From the NCBI RefSeq assembly GCF_004328645.1, contig NZ_CP031395.1:1327501-1391500 (forward strand): DNA of 64,000 nt, read 5' to 3'. The notes under the pieces are model-generated. The model had not been told where the DNA came from, did no database searches, and saw only the letters and a list, made by a program, of their open reading frames with translations. The translations under genes were made by a program, and so were the position numbers. Source of the stretch: Hylemonella gracilis. Its GTDB lineage: Bacteria; Pseudomonadota; Gammaproteobacteria; Burkholderiales; Burkholderiaceae_C. Below are positions 48,831 through 57,421 of this stretch, piece after piece (within the stretch, counting starts at the first letter, position 1; each line of letters starts with the position of its first letter).

Positions 48831-48919
48831 CGACGGGCCGCGCCTCGCTTCTTGCCGTCCACGTCGCGCCCAAGGGGCGCCTGGCCGTTACGCTCACTGC
48901 CCTTGGGCGGTTCTCATGA
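48827..48919 (+). other. Mini-ORF bridging the DUF815 gene and mutT (30 codons)
   Basis: ATG 48827 overlaps the DUF815 TGA (ATGA) and the frame ends in a TGA (48917-48919) overlapping the mutT ATG (ATGA). Inside are the perfect 9-bp inverted repeats GCCCAAGGG (48868-48876) and CCCTTGGGC (48900-48908), which would form a hairpin just before the mutT start. Confidence 0.55.
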
Positions 48920-49329
48920 GCGAACCGCGCCAGCACACCGAGGTCGCCGTCGGTATCCTGATCCGGGATGACGGTGCTTTGCTTCTGTCCAGTCGGCCCG
49001 AGGGCAAACCCTATGCCGGCTACTGGGAGTTTCCGGGTGGCAAGCTGGAAGCGGGTGAAACCGTGGCCCAGGCCCTGCGGCGCGAACTGATCGAGGAACT
49101 CGGCGTGACCATCTCCGACGCCGAGGTCTGGAAAGTCACCGAGCACGACTACCCGCATGCCTTGGTGCGCCTGCATTGGTGCAAGGTGCGCGCCTGGTCG
49201 GGCGAGTTCGAGATGCGCGAAGGCCAGCAGATGGCCTGGCAGACTTTCCCGCTCACGGTCTCGCCCGTGCTGCCAGGGGCCTATCCGGTGCTGGATTGGC
49301 TGGAAGCGGAGCATTCCCGCAGCGCCTAG
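48916..49329 (+). CDS. mutT: 8-oxo-dGTP diphosphatase MutT (Nudix)
   Basis: 137 residues. Nudix box GGKLEAGETVAQALRREL with IEELGV completes the G-x5-E-x7-REUxEExGU pattern. WEFPGGK and the C-terminal WQTFPL are typical MutT. Cleans oxidised dGTP from the nucleotide pool. ATG 48916 is chosen because it gives the normal length; upstream in-frame starts would run into the DUF815 gene. Confidence 0.94.
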   Translation: MSEPRQHTEVAVGILIRDDGALLLSSRPEGKPYAGYWEFPGGKLEAGETVAQALRRELIEELGVTISDAEVWKVTEHDYPHALVRLHWCKVRAWSGEFEMREGQQMAWQTFPLTVSPVLPGAYPVLDWLEAEHSRSA

Positions 49330-49414
49330 CGCAGCGCGCGCTGCCCCGCAAGGTTGTAGGCAAGCCGTTAAACGAAGAGGCCGCCACGCACTTGCCGTGT
49401 GCGGCGGGGGATCA

Positions 49415-49843
49415 TTACTTCTTCAGATAGACGGCCTGCTGCAGCCCCTTGGTGATGTCCCGGTTCAGATTGCCCAGCCATCCCTTGGGTTGGCTGGGGG
49501 TTCTGTTTTCATTGATCGTCCCGAGGTTGTAAGTGCGATATCCGACACAGTAGGCCTGAATCTGCTTGTCCGAAATCAGATAGGTGACGGTGGCTTCGCT
49601 GCCGCGATGGTTGAGATAGATCACCACGCGCCCTTCGCTGTCTTCCTTGATGTTCCAGTCGCGTCCCATGGAAGCCATGACAACCACCTTATGCACATCC
49701 TGGACAGTCAGTTGGTCGGACGGCACATTGATGCTGAAAGCCAGTTCCCCCTCGGGGGTTTCGGTCGCGTGCACCGAGGCGATTGGCAGCAGCAGCGCTG
49801 CGGAAACTGCGGCGAGCACAGACCAGAATTTGTGACGCATCAT
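49415..49843 (-). CDS. Periplasmic protein of unknown function
   Basis: 142 residues with a cleavable signal peptide (MMRHKFWSVLAAVSAALLLP...SVHA). The mature part has VQDVHKVVVMASMGRDWNIK and GRVVIYLNHRGSEATVTYL, a small alpha/beta-like domain with a single Cys. I do not recognise a family. GGAG lies upstream of ATG 49843. Less GC-rich than the core genes around it. Confidence 0.75.
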   Translation of the reverse strand: MMRHKFWSVLAAVSAALLLPIASVHATETPEGELAFSINVPSDQLTVQDVHKVVVMASMGRDWNIKEDSEGRVVIYLNHRGSEATVTYLISDKQIQAYCVGYRTYNLGTINENRTPSQPKGWLGNLNRDITKGLQQAVYLKK

Positions 49844-49938
49844 CCCTTTACTCCAATTGGTTGAAACCGCTGGGCGACCCTTGCACGCCCAGGGCGGTGT
49901 GCGCATCTTAATCTTCGCGAGACATCGCTCGCCGCCGT

Positions 49939-50547
49939 TCACGCGTTGATCTGCATCGCTGGACGTGCCTGCACGCGCGTCAGCCAGGCCTTGACGTGCG
50001 GATGCGCATCCACCGGCGCCCCGATGTAGACGCTGTAGCCGATGACAGAGCCCACCACCAGGTCAACCAGCGAGTAGTCCGCCCCGAGCATCCAGGGTTG
50101 CGCGGCCAAGCGCGCATCCAGGAGGGCCAGCAACTGGCTGAGCCCCTGCCGGGCAGTGTCGGCATGGACCGGGTGGCGCAGCGCTTCCTCGCCTTGTGTC
50201 GCGACCTGCAGGCGCACGAGCACCGCGCCGTAAGTGACGTAGGACCAAGTACACCAGGACATGGCCTGCAGGTGTTCGGGCGTACCGCCTTTGGGCCACA
50301 GCCCGCGTTCCACGCCAAAGCTGTGGCCGAGCCACAAGTGGATAGCCAAGGCTTCGAACATGGGGGCGCCGTTCACGGTCAGGGTCGGGACCTTGCCGTT
50401 GGGGTTGAGCGCCAGGTAACCCGGGCGGCGCTGCTCGCCGGTGTGGATGTCGATCTTCACCCGCTCATGCGGCACGCCCAGCTCGGTCAGGGCGCAGGCG
50501 ATGGGGGTGGCGCTGGACATCGGGTGCCAGTAGAGGACGATGGACAT
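49939..50547 (-). CDS. Glutathione S-transferase family protein
   Basis: 202 residues. Thioredoxin-like N-terminal domain (VLYWHPMSSATPIACALTEL) with LNPNGKVPTL and FEALAIHLWL, then an all-helical C-terminal domain with MLGADYSLVDLVVGSVI. AAGGAG precedes ATG 50547. Divergent from the WYL regulator, 89 bp apart. Confidence 0.93.
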   Translation of the reverse strand: MSIVLYWHPMSSATPIACALTELGVPHERVKIDIHTGEQRRPGYLALNPNGKVPTLTVNGAPMFEALAIHLWLGHSFGVERGLWPKGGTPEHLQAMSWCTWSYVTYGAVLVRLQVATQGEEALRHPVHADTARQGLSQLLALLDARLAAQPWMLGADYSLVDLVVGSVIGYSVYIGAPVDAHPHVKAWLTRVQARPAMQINA

Positions 50548-50636
50548 GGAAAGCTCCTTGGGGGTGGTTAAGGTGCCCGCACTGTAGGTTCTATTGCGGA
50601 CAGTTTCGGCCCTCAATAAAAGGTAAAGTCAGGCTC

Positions 50637-51596
50637 ATGCTGAGTTCCTCCTCCCGCCTGCTGCGTCTGCTGTCCCTGCTGCAGACCCGCAGCCATTGGG
50701 GCGGCACCGAGCTGGCTGAGCGTCTGGCCGTGCATCCGCGCACGCTGCGGCGCGACATCGACCGGTTGCGCCAACTGGGTTATCCGGTGCACGCCAGCAG
50801 TGGCGTCGCGGGTGGGTATGCCTTCCGGGCAGGCCAGGCCTTGCCACCCCTGCTGCTCGAAGACGAGGAGGCCCTTGCAGTGTCGATCGCCTTGCGCACG
50901 GCGACGGCGGGCGCGGTGGGCGGCATCGAAGAGCCGGCCTTGCGCGCATTGGTCAAGTTGGAGCAGGCCATGCCGGTGCGCTTGCGCCGCCGCGTGGACG
51001 CCTTGCGCTCGGCCATCCTGCCCCTGGATCGCACCGGCCCCATCGTGGACGCCACGCTACTGGCCACGCTGGCGGTGGCCTGTCGCGACCAATTGCGGCT
51101 GGAACTGAGCTACACCGACATCCGCGGGCGCAGCGCCATGCGCAGGCTGGAGCCTCAGGGCGTGGTGCACACGGGGCAGCGCTGGTATCTCGTGGCCTGG
51201 GACCTGACGCGCGCGGACTGGCGAACCTTTCGTCTCGATCGCATCGTGGGCGAGCCCGCGGTGGGCGCGCATTTCGCGCCGCGCGCCGGGCCCGAAGGCG
51301 GTGATCTGCGCGCTTACGTGTCGCGTTCACTGGCAGTGGCACCTTTTCCCGAGCAGGCGCGCGTGGTGCTGCATGCGCCTCATGCAGTCATGGTGCGCCG
51401 CATTCCGCCCTCGGCTGGCGTGCTACAGCCGCTGGACGACCAGCGCTGTTTGCTGGACTGGGGCGCGCACGGGCTCGACCCGCTGGTGTACTGGCTGCTG
51501 GCGCTGGACGTGGATTTCGAGGTGCTGATGCCGTCCGCACTCAAGGACAGACTGCGCGCGGTCGGAGAGCGGGCCGCGCGTTGCACGCGGACTTAG
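50637..51596 (+). CDS. YafY-type HTH-WYL transcriptional regulator
   Basis: 319 residues. N-terminal DeoR-like winged helix (LLSLLQTRSHWGGTELAERL, then RTLRRDIDRLRQLGYPV), followed by a WYL ligand-sensing domain in which the WYL motif appears as RWYLVAWDLTR, and a WCX-like end. Divergent position suggests it controls the adjacent GST gene. Confidence 0.93.
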   Translation: MLSSSSRLLRLLSLLQTRSHWGGTELAERLAVHPRTLRRDIDRLRQLGYPVHASSGVAGGYAFRAGQALPPLLLEDEEALAVSIALRTATAGAVGGIEEPALRALVKLEQAMPVRLRRRVDALRSAILPLDRTGPIVDATLLATLAVACRDQLRLELSYTDIRGRSAMRRLEPQGVVHTGQRWYLVAWDLTRADWRTFRLDRIVGEPAVGAHFAPRAGPEGGDLRAYVSRSLAVAPFPEQARVVLHAPHAVMVRRIPPSAGVLQPLDDQRCLLDWGAHGLDPLVYWLLALDVDFEVLMPSALKDRLRAVGERAARCTRT

Positions 51597-51628
51597 CCTT
51601 GGGCCTAGGGCGTGCCGCCTCTTTCTGC

Positions 51629-51847
51629 TTACTGCAGGCGCGGGTCGCCGTACTGCTCGTCTTCCGGTGGTGCTTCGGTCGGCACGCGAAAGCTCTCGCT
51701 GGCCCAGGCGCCCAGATCCACCTTCTTGCAGCGGTCGCTGCAGAAAGGCCGATAAGGATTGCTGGGAGCGAAGAGGCTGTCGCCGCCGCAGCGCGGGCAA
51801 GGGACCACGCGGGGCGGTGGCGGCGTATCGCTCGGTTGCGGATTCAT
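51629..51847 (-). CDS. yacG: DNA gyrase inhibitor YacG
   Basis: 72 residues with the zinc site [12 protein letters not shown]...[17 protein letters not shown] (two CxxC-type pairs). In E. coli it binds GyrB and inhibits supercoiling. Last gene of the minus-strand pilC-pilD-coaE-zapD-yacG run. Confidence 0.95.
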   Translation of the reverse strand: MNPQPSDTPPPPRVVPCPRCGGDSLFAPSNPYRPFCSDRCKKVDLGAWASESFRVPTEAPPEDEQYGDPRLQ

Positions 51848-51863
51848 CGCGGATGGCTGCGGC

Positions 51864-52646
51864 TCAGGCGCAGAGGGTCAGCTCGAAGCTCGTGTCCTCG
51901 GTGCTGGCGTGCAGCCGGTCATTGTCGTCCTTGCGCATCAGGCGGATCGACAGCATCAACCGATTGCCGCTGATCTCGGGGATGAGCCCCAAGGCGGGGT
52001 CGATCACCAAGCGCAACAATTGAAAGGCGCGGCCCTGTGGCAGGGCCTGCTGGTACTGGCCGCCGTTGGCCAGCACTTTCTGCGGCACCCCTGAATCGCG
52101 TTGCAGCGTGAGCAGCAGGGTGATGGCGGCGGCCAGCGGAGTCAGAGGGCTGATCCAGCGGTGCAGGTCGGCGCGGCGGCGTTCCGCGCTTTCGTTCTGC
52201 CAGGCGAAGTAGGCGGGCAGGTCGAAGGCGCAGGCTCCGCCAGGAATGTTGATGCGGCTGCGGATGCCCATCAGCCACTCGTTCTCCATCAGCATGGCGC
52301 CGGTCTTGCCCGTCAGACTGGTGAGCTGGCCGTAGCTTTCGTCGAGCTGTTGCAGCACCTCGTCCAGCACGGCCTGCGCGATGCCGGGCTTGTCTCGGTA
52401 GCCATTGAGCATCTGCTTTTGCTTTTCGAGGTCGCGCAGCACTTCGGCGCGCAGGTCGGAGCGCATGCCGACCTCCATCACCTCGAACAGGCTGGCGAGC
52501 GCGTAATGGTGGTCCAGCGCTTCTTCGCGCGCGACCAGCTCGAGCAGGCGGCGAAACAGACTCTCCAGTCGGAGGTAGGTCCGTATACGTTCGTTGAAGG
52601 GGTATTCGTAAGTGATCACATCAGTGGGCGCGGACTCTGCGGGCAA
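51864..52646 (-). CDS. zapD: Cell division protein ZapD
   Basis: About 251-260 residues. [19 protein letters not shown] is the conserved ZapD start; the all-alpha then beta domain arrangement follows, including [10 protein letters not shown] and the end RLMLSIRLM. It bundles FtsZ filaments. The start is uncertain: a TTG at 52646 is the longest, a GTG at 52619 sits right after the stop of an 8-codon mini-ORF and may be the true one. Confidence 0.92.
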   Translation of the reverse strand: MPAESAPTDVITYEYPFNERIRTYLRLESLFRRLLELVAREEALDHHYALASLFEVMEVGMRSDLRAEVLRDLEKQKQMLNGYRDKPGIAQAVLDEVLQQLDESYGQLTSLTGKTGAMLMENEWLMGIRSRINIPGGACAFDLPAYFAWQNESAERRRADLHRWISPLTPLAAAITLLLTLQRDSGVPQKVLANGGQYQQALPQGRAFQLLRLVIDPALGLIPEISGNRLMLSIRLMRKDDNDRLHASTEDTSFELTLCA

Positions 52647-52697
52647 TCATAGCCCGGCAATCGGCCAGAACGACCCGCACTGCGGGCAAATACCGTG

Positions 52698-53369
52698 TCA
52701 AAAGCCGAGCAGTCTCGCCAAATCGACCAGCTGTGACTCGAGTTCGCTCACACTGATACCTTCGTTACAAATCACGTGGTCGGCGGCTTGCAGGCGCTGT
52801 TCCCGCCGGGCCTGTTGCGCGATGATGGCCTCCACGTCGGCGCGCGTGAGCCCGTTGCGCGTCATGACGCGTGCAATCTGGGTGGCCGGCGTGCAATCCA
52901 CGACCAAGACGCGGTCCAGCTGTTCGCGCCAGGGGCGGCGGCCGTCGTCACGTTTGACCCAGCTGGACTCCACCAGCAAGGGTACGTCGTAAACGATGCA
53001 GGTCGCGCCCTTGGCGATGGCCGTGGCCGTTCTTGCCTCGGTTTGCGCTTGTACCAGCGGATGCACGATGGCTTCCAGTCGCCGGCGCACCGTTGGATCG
53101 GCGAACGCCTGCTGGCGCATGCGCGCGCGGTCCAGCGCACCTTGCGACGTGATGGCTTCCGCGCCAAAGGCTGCGCGCAAGGCGTCGATCGCGGCGCCGC
53201 CCGGTGCCGTGGTTTCGCGGGAAATTGCGTCGGCATCGATGACCACGGCACCCCGCGCCGCCAACAGGGCGGCCACCGTGCTTTTGCCGCTGCCGATGCC
53301 GCCGGTCAGACCCAGGCGCAACGGCGAGGGCCGTGTGGCACCGACAGAGGGAGGGGGTGTAGGGGGCAT
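52698..53369 (-). CDS. coaE: Dephospho-CoA kinase
   Basis: 223 residues. Walker A LTGGIGSGKSTVA, IDADAISRE, and VYDVPLLVES match CoaE, the last step of coenzyme A synthesis. The first ~17 residues are a Pro-rich extra tail. Five bp from the pilD stop. Confidence 0.96.
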   Translation of the reverse strand: MPPTPPPSVGATRPSPLRLGLTGGIGSGKSTVAALLAARGAVVIDADAISRETTAPGGAAIDALRAAFGAEAITSQGALDRARMRQQAFADPTVRRRLEAIVHPLVQAQTEARTATAIAKGATCIVYDVPLLVESSWVKRDDGRRPWREQLDRVLVVDCTPATQIARVMTRNGLTRADVEAIIAQQARREQRLQAADHVICNEGISVSELESQLVDLARLLGF

Positions 53370-53374
53370 GGCCG

Positions 53375-54319
53375 CTATTTCAGCACGGGCCCGAAATCCC
53401 CCAGGTTCAGCCCCAGGGCAGCAAAAAATACACCGTGTCCCAGTGCGAGGAGCGCCAGACCCGCGAAAGCCAGGAACGGTCCGAAGGGGATGTAGAGCGG
53501 CGCTTCCTTCTCGGGCTCTTCGTCCGTGGCGCGCGCCGATGCGCGCCGTTGCCGCCCGAGCAGCACCAGGCCGACCAGCGCGCCGAGGCTGGACGCCAGC
53601 AGCAGCAAGGGCGGCAAGGCCGCCCAGCCCAACCAGGCCCCGAGCGCGGCCAACAGCTTGAAGTCACCGTGTCCCATGCCCTCGCGGCCGGTGGCCCAGT
53701 GGAAACTGGTGGCCAGCAGCCAAAGACTCAGGTAGCCGATGGCCGCGCCCCAGAAGGCATCGACCAACGCCGTCCCGGTCCAGCCGAGTGCCGCCCCGCC
53801 CAGACCGGCCCACAGCAAGGGCTGGGTCAGGCTGTCGGGCAGCAGGGTTGTATCCCGGTCGATCAGGGCCAGGGCCAGCAGCACGGCACAGAAACCGCAC
53901 CAGGCCAGCGCCGTCGGCAGTTGCGTGCTGCCCGCGCGCGCCGCGCACCAAGCGAATAGCAGGGCCGTTCCCAGTTCCACCAGGGGGTAACGCGCACCGA
54001 TGGCCCCATGGCAGGCCGAACAACGCCCCCGCAAGACGAGGTAACTCAGCAGGGGAATGTTTTCATGCCAGCGCAGCACATGGCCGCAGTGCGGGCAGTG
54101 CGAGCGCGGGCTCAGCAACGAGAGTGCGGGCTCATGCGGCCGGGACGGCGTGAGGGGTTGGGAATCCGCCGGAATCGCCGTGGCCACCTCGGCCCGCCAC
54201 TGCCTTTCCATCATGCGGGGCAGACGGTGCACCAGCACGTTGAGGAAACTGCCGATCAACAAGCCCAGCAGCGCGAAGGCGCCGACAAAGCCCGCGTCTG
54301 GCGCGGTGATGCCTAACAT
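53375..54319 (-). CDS. pilD: Type IV prepilin peptidase PilD
   Basis: 314 residues and about eight membrane helices. Catalytic Asp residues are in ALIDRDTTLLPD and the GHGDFKLLAALG motif. The N-terminal cytoplasmic domain has the two Cys pairs CPHC and CSAC. It cleaves and N-methylates type IV pilins. GAGGAGAGG upstream of ATG 54319. A charged insertion (about 270-285, ATDEEPEKEA) is noticeable. Confidence 0.95.
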   Translation of the reverse strand: MLGITAPDAGFVGAFALLGLLIGSFLNVLVHRLPRMMERQWRAEVATAIPADSQPLTPSRPHEPALSLLSPRSHCPHCGHVLRWHENIPLLSYLVLRGRCSACHGAIGARYPLVELGTALLFAWCAARAGSTQLPTALAWCGFCAVLLALALIDRDTTLLPDSLTQPLLWAGLGGAALGWTGTALVDAFWGAAIGYLSLWLLATSFHWATGREGMGHGDFKLLAALGAWLGWAALPPLLLLASSLGALVGLVLLGRQRRASARATDEEPEKEAPLYIPFGPFLAFAGLALLALGHGVFFAALGLNLGDFGPVLK

Positions 54320-54332
54320 CACGTGCCTCTCC

Positions 54333-55580
54333 TCAGACAATCTGGCCCAGCTGGAAAATCGGCAGGTACAGGGCAATCACGATGCCGCCGATTACTAGCC
54401 CGAGCACCAGGATGATGAGTGGTTCCAACAGGCTGGACAGCCCCGACACCAGATCGCCGACTTCGTTCTCGTGAAAGTCGGCCGCCTTGGCGAGCATGGC
54501 ATCGATCGCGCCGGACTCCTCGCCGATGGCGCACATCTGCTGCACCAGGGGCGGAAAGGCGCCGCTGCGTTCCATCGCAAGGGCCAGGCTGCTGCCCAGC
54601 CCGACCTCTTGTCGGATGCGGTCGGTGGCTTCCTCGTAGACACGGTTGCCCGCAGCGCTCCGTACTGTGGCCAGTGCCTGCGCCATTGGTACACCGGCGC
54701 CGTGCAGGGTGGCGAGGGTGCGCGTCCAGCGCGCCAGACAGGATTTGTTGATCAGCGGACCGAACAAAGGCAGGCCGAGCAGGGTGCGATCCCGCAGGGC
54801 CTGGAGCGTGGGGTGGTGGCGCACCGCATGCACGGTGGCGCAGGCACCCACACCCAGCATGCCGAGCAACAGCAGCCACCAGCGCGCCAGGAAATCGCTC
54901 AAGGCGATGAGCAGCAGTGTCGGGCCGGGCAGGTCCGCCCCGAAGGAGCGAAACACATCGTGGAAGGCGGGAATCACGAGCACCATGATGACCGACACCA
55001 CGAGCAGGGCCGTGCCGACCACAACGGCCGGGTACATCAGGGCCGCGCGGATTCTGGAGCGCAGCGCCAGCGTTCTCTCCAGATGCAGAGCCAAACGCTC
55101 CAGCATCTGATCGAGCATGCCCGCCGTTTCACCCGCCTCGACAAGGCCGCAATACAGGCGGTCGAAATGGCGCGGGTGTCTGCCGAAGGCCGCGCTCAGG
55201 GTGGCGCCTGCTTCCACGTCGGCGCGAACGCGCAGCAACAGCAGGGTCAGGTTGGCGTTCGCATGGCCGTGCGCGACGATGTCGAAGCCGCGCAGCAAGG
55301 GCACGCCAGCCTTCACCATGGCGGCGAACTGGCGGGTGAAGACGGCGATGTCCTTGGTGGTGATCCGGCGCGTCGGAATGGTCCACCAGCGCCGCTGAAT
55401 CCGGGTGGGCAAGATGTCCTGGCGGCGCAAGGCCGCCCGTACCTCGCGCGGATGGGCCGCGCGCAACTCACCCCGCACCAGGCGACCCGCCGCATCTTCT
55501 CCCTCCCAGACGTAGAGAACGGCGCGGGGAACTGACGTTGAGTCGGCTGGCAAGGCGGCATCAGGCATGGCGTGCATCAT
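54333..55580 (-). CDS. pilC: Type IV pilus inner-membrane platform protein PilC
   Basis: 415 residues. Two GspF domains: TTKDIAVFTRQFAAMVKAGV with RGFDIV, and LARWTRTLATLHGAGVPMAQAL, each followed by membrane helices. Ends LYLPIFQLGQIV as usual. Starts at 55580 (MMHAMPD) or 55568 are both possible. pilB, normally upstream, is not present before the tRNA remnant. Confidence 0.93.
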   Translation of the reverse strand: MMHAMPDAALPADSTSVPRAVLYVWEGEDAAGRLVRGELRAAHPREVRAALRRQDILPTRIQRRWWTIPTRRITTKDIAVFTRQFAAMVKAGVPLLRGFDIVAHGHANANLTLLLLRVRADVEAGATLSAAFGRHPRHFDRLYCGLVEAGETAGMLDQMLERLALHLERTLALRSRIRAALMYPAVVVGTALLVVSVIMVLVIPAFHDVFRSFGADLPGPTLLLIALSDFLARWWLLLLGMLGVGACATVHAVRHHPTLQALRDRTLLGLPLFGPLINKSCLARWTRTLATLHGAGVPMAQALATVRSAAGNRVYEEATDRIRQEVGLGSSLALAMERSGAFPPLVQQMCAIGEESGAIDAMLAKAADFHENEVGDLVSGLSSLLEPLIILVLGLVIGGIVIALYLPIFQLGQIV

Positions 55581-55727
55581 CACCGATCGGTTTCGAGCTT
55601 GTAACGGGCCCCCTGTTTTGGCAATGGAATCCGCAAGACTGGGCCCGTGCGGGGGCACGGCAGTTCCCGTGGGTTTGCCGATCCGTCCTTTTTGCTTCAA
55701 ACCGGCCTGCCGGCATCTCAAATGGAA

Positions 55728-55759
55728 AAGGGTTAGCGGCCACTTGGCTGCTAACCCTT
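55728..55759 (-). terminator. Terminator of the interrupted tRNA-Pro gene
   Basis: AAGGGTTAGC (55728-55737) and GCTAACCCTT (55750-55759) form a perfect 10-bp stem; read on the minus strand it is followed by TTTT. It sits just past the tRNA 3' end. Confidence 0.7.
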
Positions 55760-55767
55760 GAATTGCT

Positions 55768-55812
55768 TGGTCGGAATGAGAGGATTCGAACCTCCTACCC
55801 CTTCGTCCCGAA
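55768..55812 (-). other. Attachment-site remnant: 3' end of tRNA-Pro (CGG)
   Basis: On the minus strand the 45 bp run from the anticodon loop (TTCGGGA, anticodon CGG) through stem half CGAAG, T arm GGAGG-TTCGAAT-CCTCT, and acceptor CATTCCG-A-CCA. The 5' half is missing and the sequence diverges at base 55813, where the matching stem half CTTCG should be. This is the fragment expected on the chromosomal side of an element integrated into a tRNA 3' end. The intact tRNA should be at the other end, outside the window. Confidence 0.75.
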
Positions 55813-55863
55813 CAAATTAACAGCCAAATTTCCTAGGACGTTAAAAAACGTCTTTGGAGCATA

Positions 55864-55891
55864 TTGTCATTGTAAATCAATGACTTATAAT
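55864..55891 (+). promoter_or_regulatory. Integrase promoter with internal operator
   Basis: TTGTCA (55864-55869) and TATAAT (55886-55891) are 16 bp apart. Between them lies the perfect inverted repeat GTCATTG-TAAAT-CAATGAC (55866-55884). A second one, GACGTT-AAAA-AACGTC, is at 55837-55852. Confidence 0.75.
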
Positions 55892-55941
55892 TTTTCGAAT
55901 GTGCAAAGGTATCCAGCAAGATTCATTGAAAGCCGATTTCT

Positions 55942-55965
55942 GGTTTACCCATGGGTTTACCCATG
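55942..55965 (+). repeat. Tandem 12-bp repeat before the integrase start
   Basis: GGTTTACCCATG occurs twice in a row (55942-55953, 55954-55965); the end of copy two merges with the integrase ribosome-binding site GGAGGG. Confidence 0.8.
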
Positions 55966-55978
55966 GAGGGCAAGATTC

Positions 55979-57421
55979 ATGACTCGCTATCCCAGGCAAG
56001 GTAAAGGCCGGAGGTGGACAGTAAAGGAGCTTGAAGCCGTGCCAAATGATTGGACGGGAGATGTGCTCAATGATGGCGATGGCTTGAATGGGGAGGTGCG
56101 AGCGAAGCAGGATGGTTCACTGACTATCGCTTGGCGCTATGCCTTCAAATGGGAAGGTAAGCTCAAATGGTTCTACTGCGGTACATGGCCGGATGCCAGT
56201 CTCGAAGCAATCCGGCGTGAGCGTGACAGTGCGCGGGAACTGGTCAAAACCGGCGTCAATCCCAGCGATCAACGCAAAGCAGGGCGCATTGAAGCGCAAG
56301 CGAAAGTTAAAGCCGTTATTGATGAGGCTGAACGGCAGACGGTCGAGAATCTACCTGTGCGAGCTATGTACGAAGCATGGCTCGCTGATGGAGTAGCGCG
56401 CAAGGGTGACAACGCTGATTTGATCCGCGAGTTCACCAAAGACGTACTACCAGCTATCGGGGATATGCCTGTCCGGAGTGTCACCGAACATCATATTCGT
56501 GAGCTTCTGCGCGCAATGATCAAACGTGATGCCTGCAGCATGGCTGATCGCGTGTGTGCGGATATGGTGCAATTATTTTCGTGGGCGGAAAAGCGCAAGC
56601 CCTGGCGCGGATTGATGGTAGATGGCAATCCGATGGACTTGATCGAATTTGAAAAGCTTCTTCCGCCAGGAAAAAAAGGGCGCAAGGCGCGAGATCGAGT
56701 TCTTGATGCTGACGAAATACGGGAGCTTCAGCTCATCCTGAAGAGCATGGAGGAGGCATACGAGGATGCACCCAAAGGAGAAAAGCACAAGGCTCAGCAC
56801 CCGCTGAAAAAGGAAACGCAGCTTGCGTTGTGGATTTGTCTAAGCACCGCTTGTCGCATTGGAGAGTTGCTGAAAGCGCGCTGGGAGCACATTGACTTGA
56901 AGAAAGGGGAGTGGTTTATACCTTCGGAGAATGCCAAACAAGTTCGGGGTGGTACACCAGACCATTTGGTCTATCTTTCCGAATTCACTTTGAATCAGTT
57001 CAAAGCGCTGCATCAATTGACTGGGCGGAGCGAGTGGTGCTTCCCGGCCCGAAGTGCTGGCATCGGGCTTCATTCGAAAAAGCCCACGGATACGCATGTC
57101 TGTGAGAAATCCGTTTCTAAGCAAATTGGCGACAGGCAATGTCGATTCAAGAAACGAGCGCAGTTGAAGAACAGGCGTAACGATGACAGTTTAGTGTTGT
57201 CGCAAGGGGGAAATGGTGCTTGGACGCCACATGATCTTCGGCGTACTGCTGCAACAATGATGCAGATGCTGCATGTGCCTCTTGAGGTTATTGATCGGTG
57301 TCAAAACCATGTCTTGCCTGGCAGCAAAGTCCGCCGACATTACATGCACTACGACTATGCCGACGAAACCCGACATGCTTGGGAGAAGCTGGGTAACCAT
57401 CTAGAACAACTGCTTACATGA
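55979..57421 (+). CDS. Site-specific tyrosine integrase
   Basis: 480 residues. Catalytic residues: Arg in STACRIGELLKARWEHID, HxxR in TPHDLRRTAATMM, His in CQNHVLPGSKVRRHYMHYDY and Tyr in the same segment. N-terminal arm-binding and core-binding domains (about 1-200) are present. ATG 55979 follows GGAGGG. The frame is open further upstream but through the tRNA remnant, so that part is not coding. It lies next to the attachment remnant and has much lower GC than the chromosome. Confidence 0.94.
   Translation: MTRYPRQGKGRRWTVKELEAVPNDWTGDVLNDGDGLNGEVRAKQDGSLTIAWRYAFKWEGKLKWFYCGTWPDASLEAIRRERDSARELVKTGVNPSDQRKAGRIEAQAKVKAVIDEAERQTVENLPVRAMYEAWLADGVARKGDNADLIREFTKDVLPAIGDMPVRSVTEHHIRELLRAMIKRDACSMADRVCADMVQLFSWAEKRKPWRGLMVDGNPMDLIEFEKLLPPGKKGRKARDRVLDADEIRELQLILKSMEEAYEDAPKGEKHKAQHPLKKETQLALWICLSTACRIGELLKARWEHIDLKKGEWFIPSENAKQVRGGTPDHLVYLSEFTLNQFKALHQLTGRSEWCFPARSAGIGLHSKKPTDTHVCEKSVSKQIGDRQCRFKKRAQLKNRRNDDSLVLSQGGNGAWTPHDLRRTAATMMQMLHVPLEVIDRCQNHVLPGSKVRRHYMHYDYADETRHAWEKLGNHLEQLLT

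Noticed and set aside
55768..55812. Functional tRNA at the element border
   Set aside because: Acceptor 5' strand, D arm and half of the anticodon stem are missing.
55538..55978. N-terminal extension of the integrase
   Set aside because: It would be translated from the tRNA remnant and the promoter region. ATG 55979 has a good ribosome-binding site and family length.
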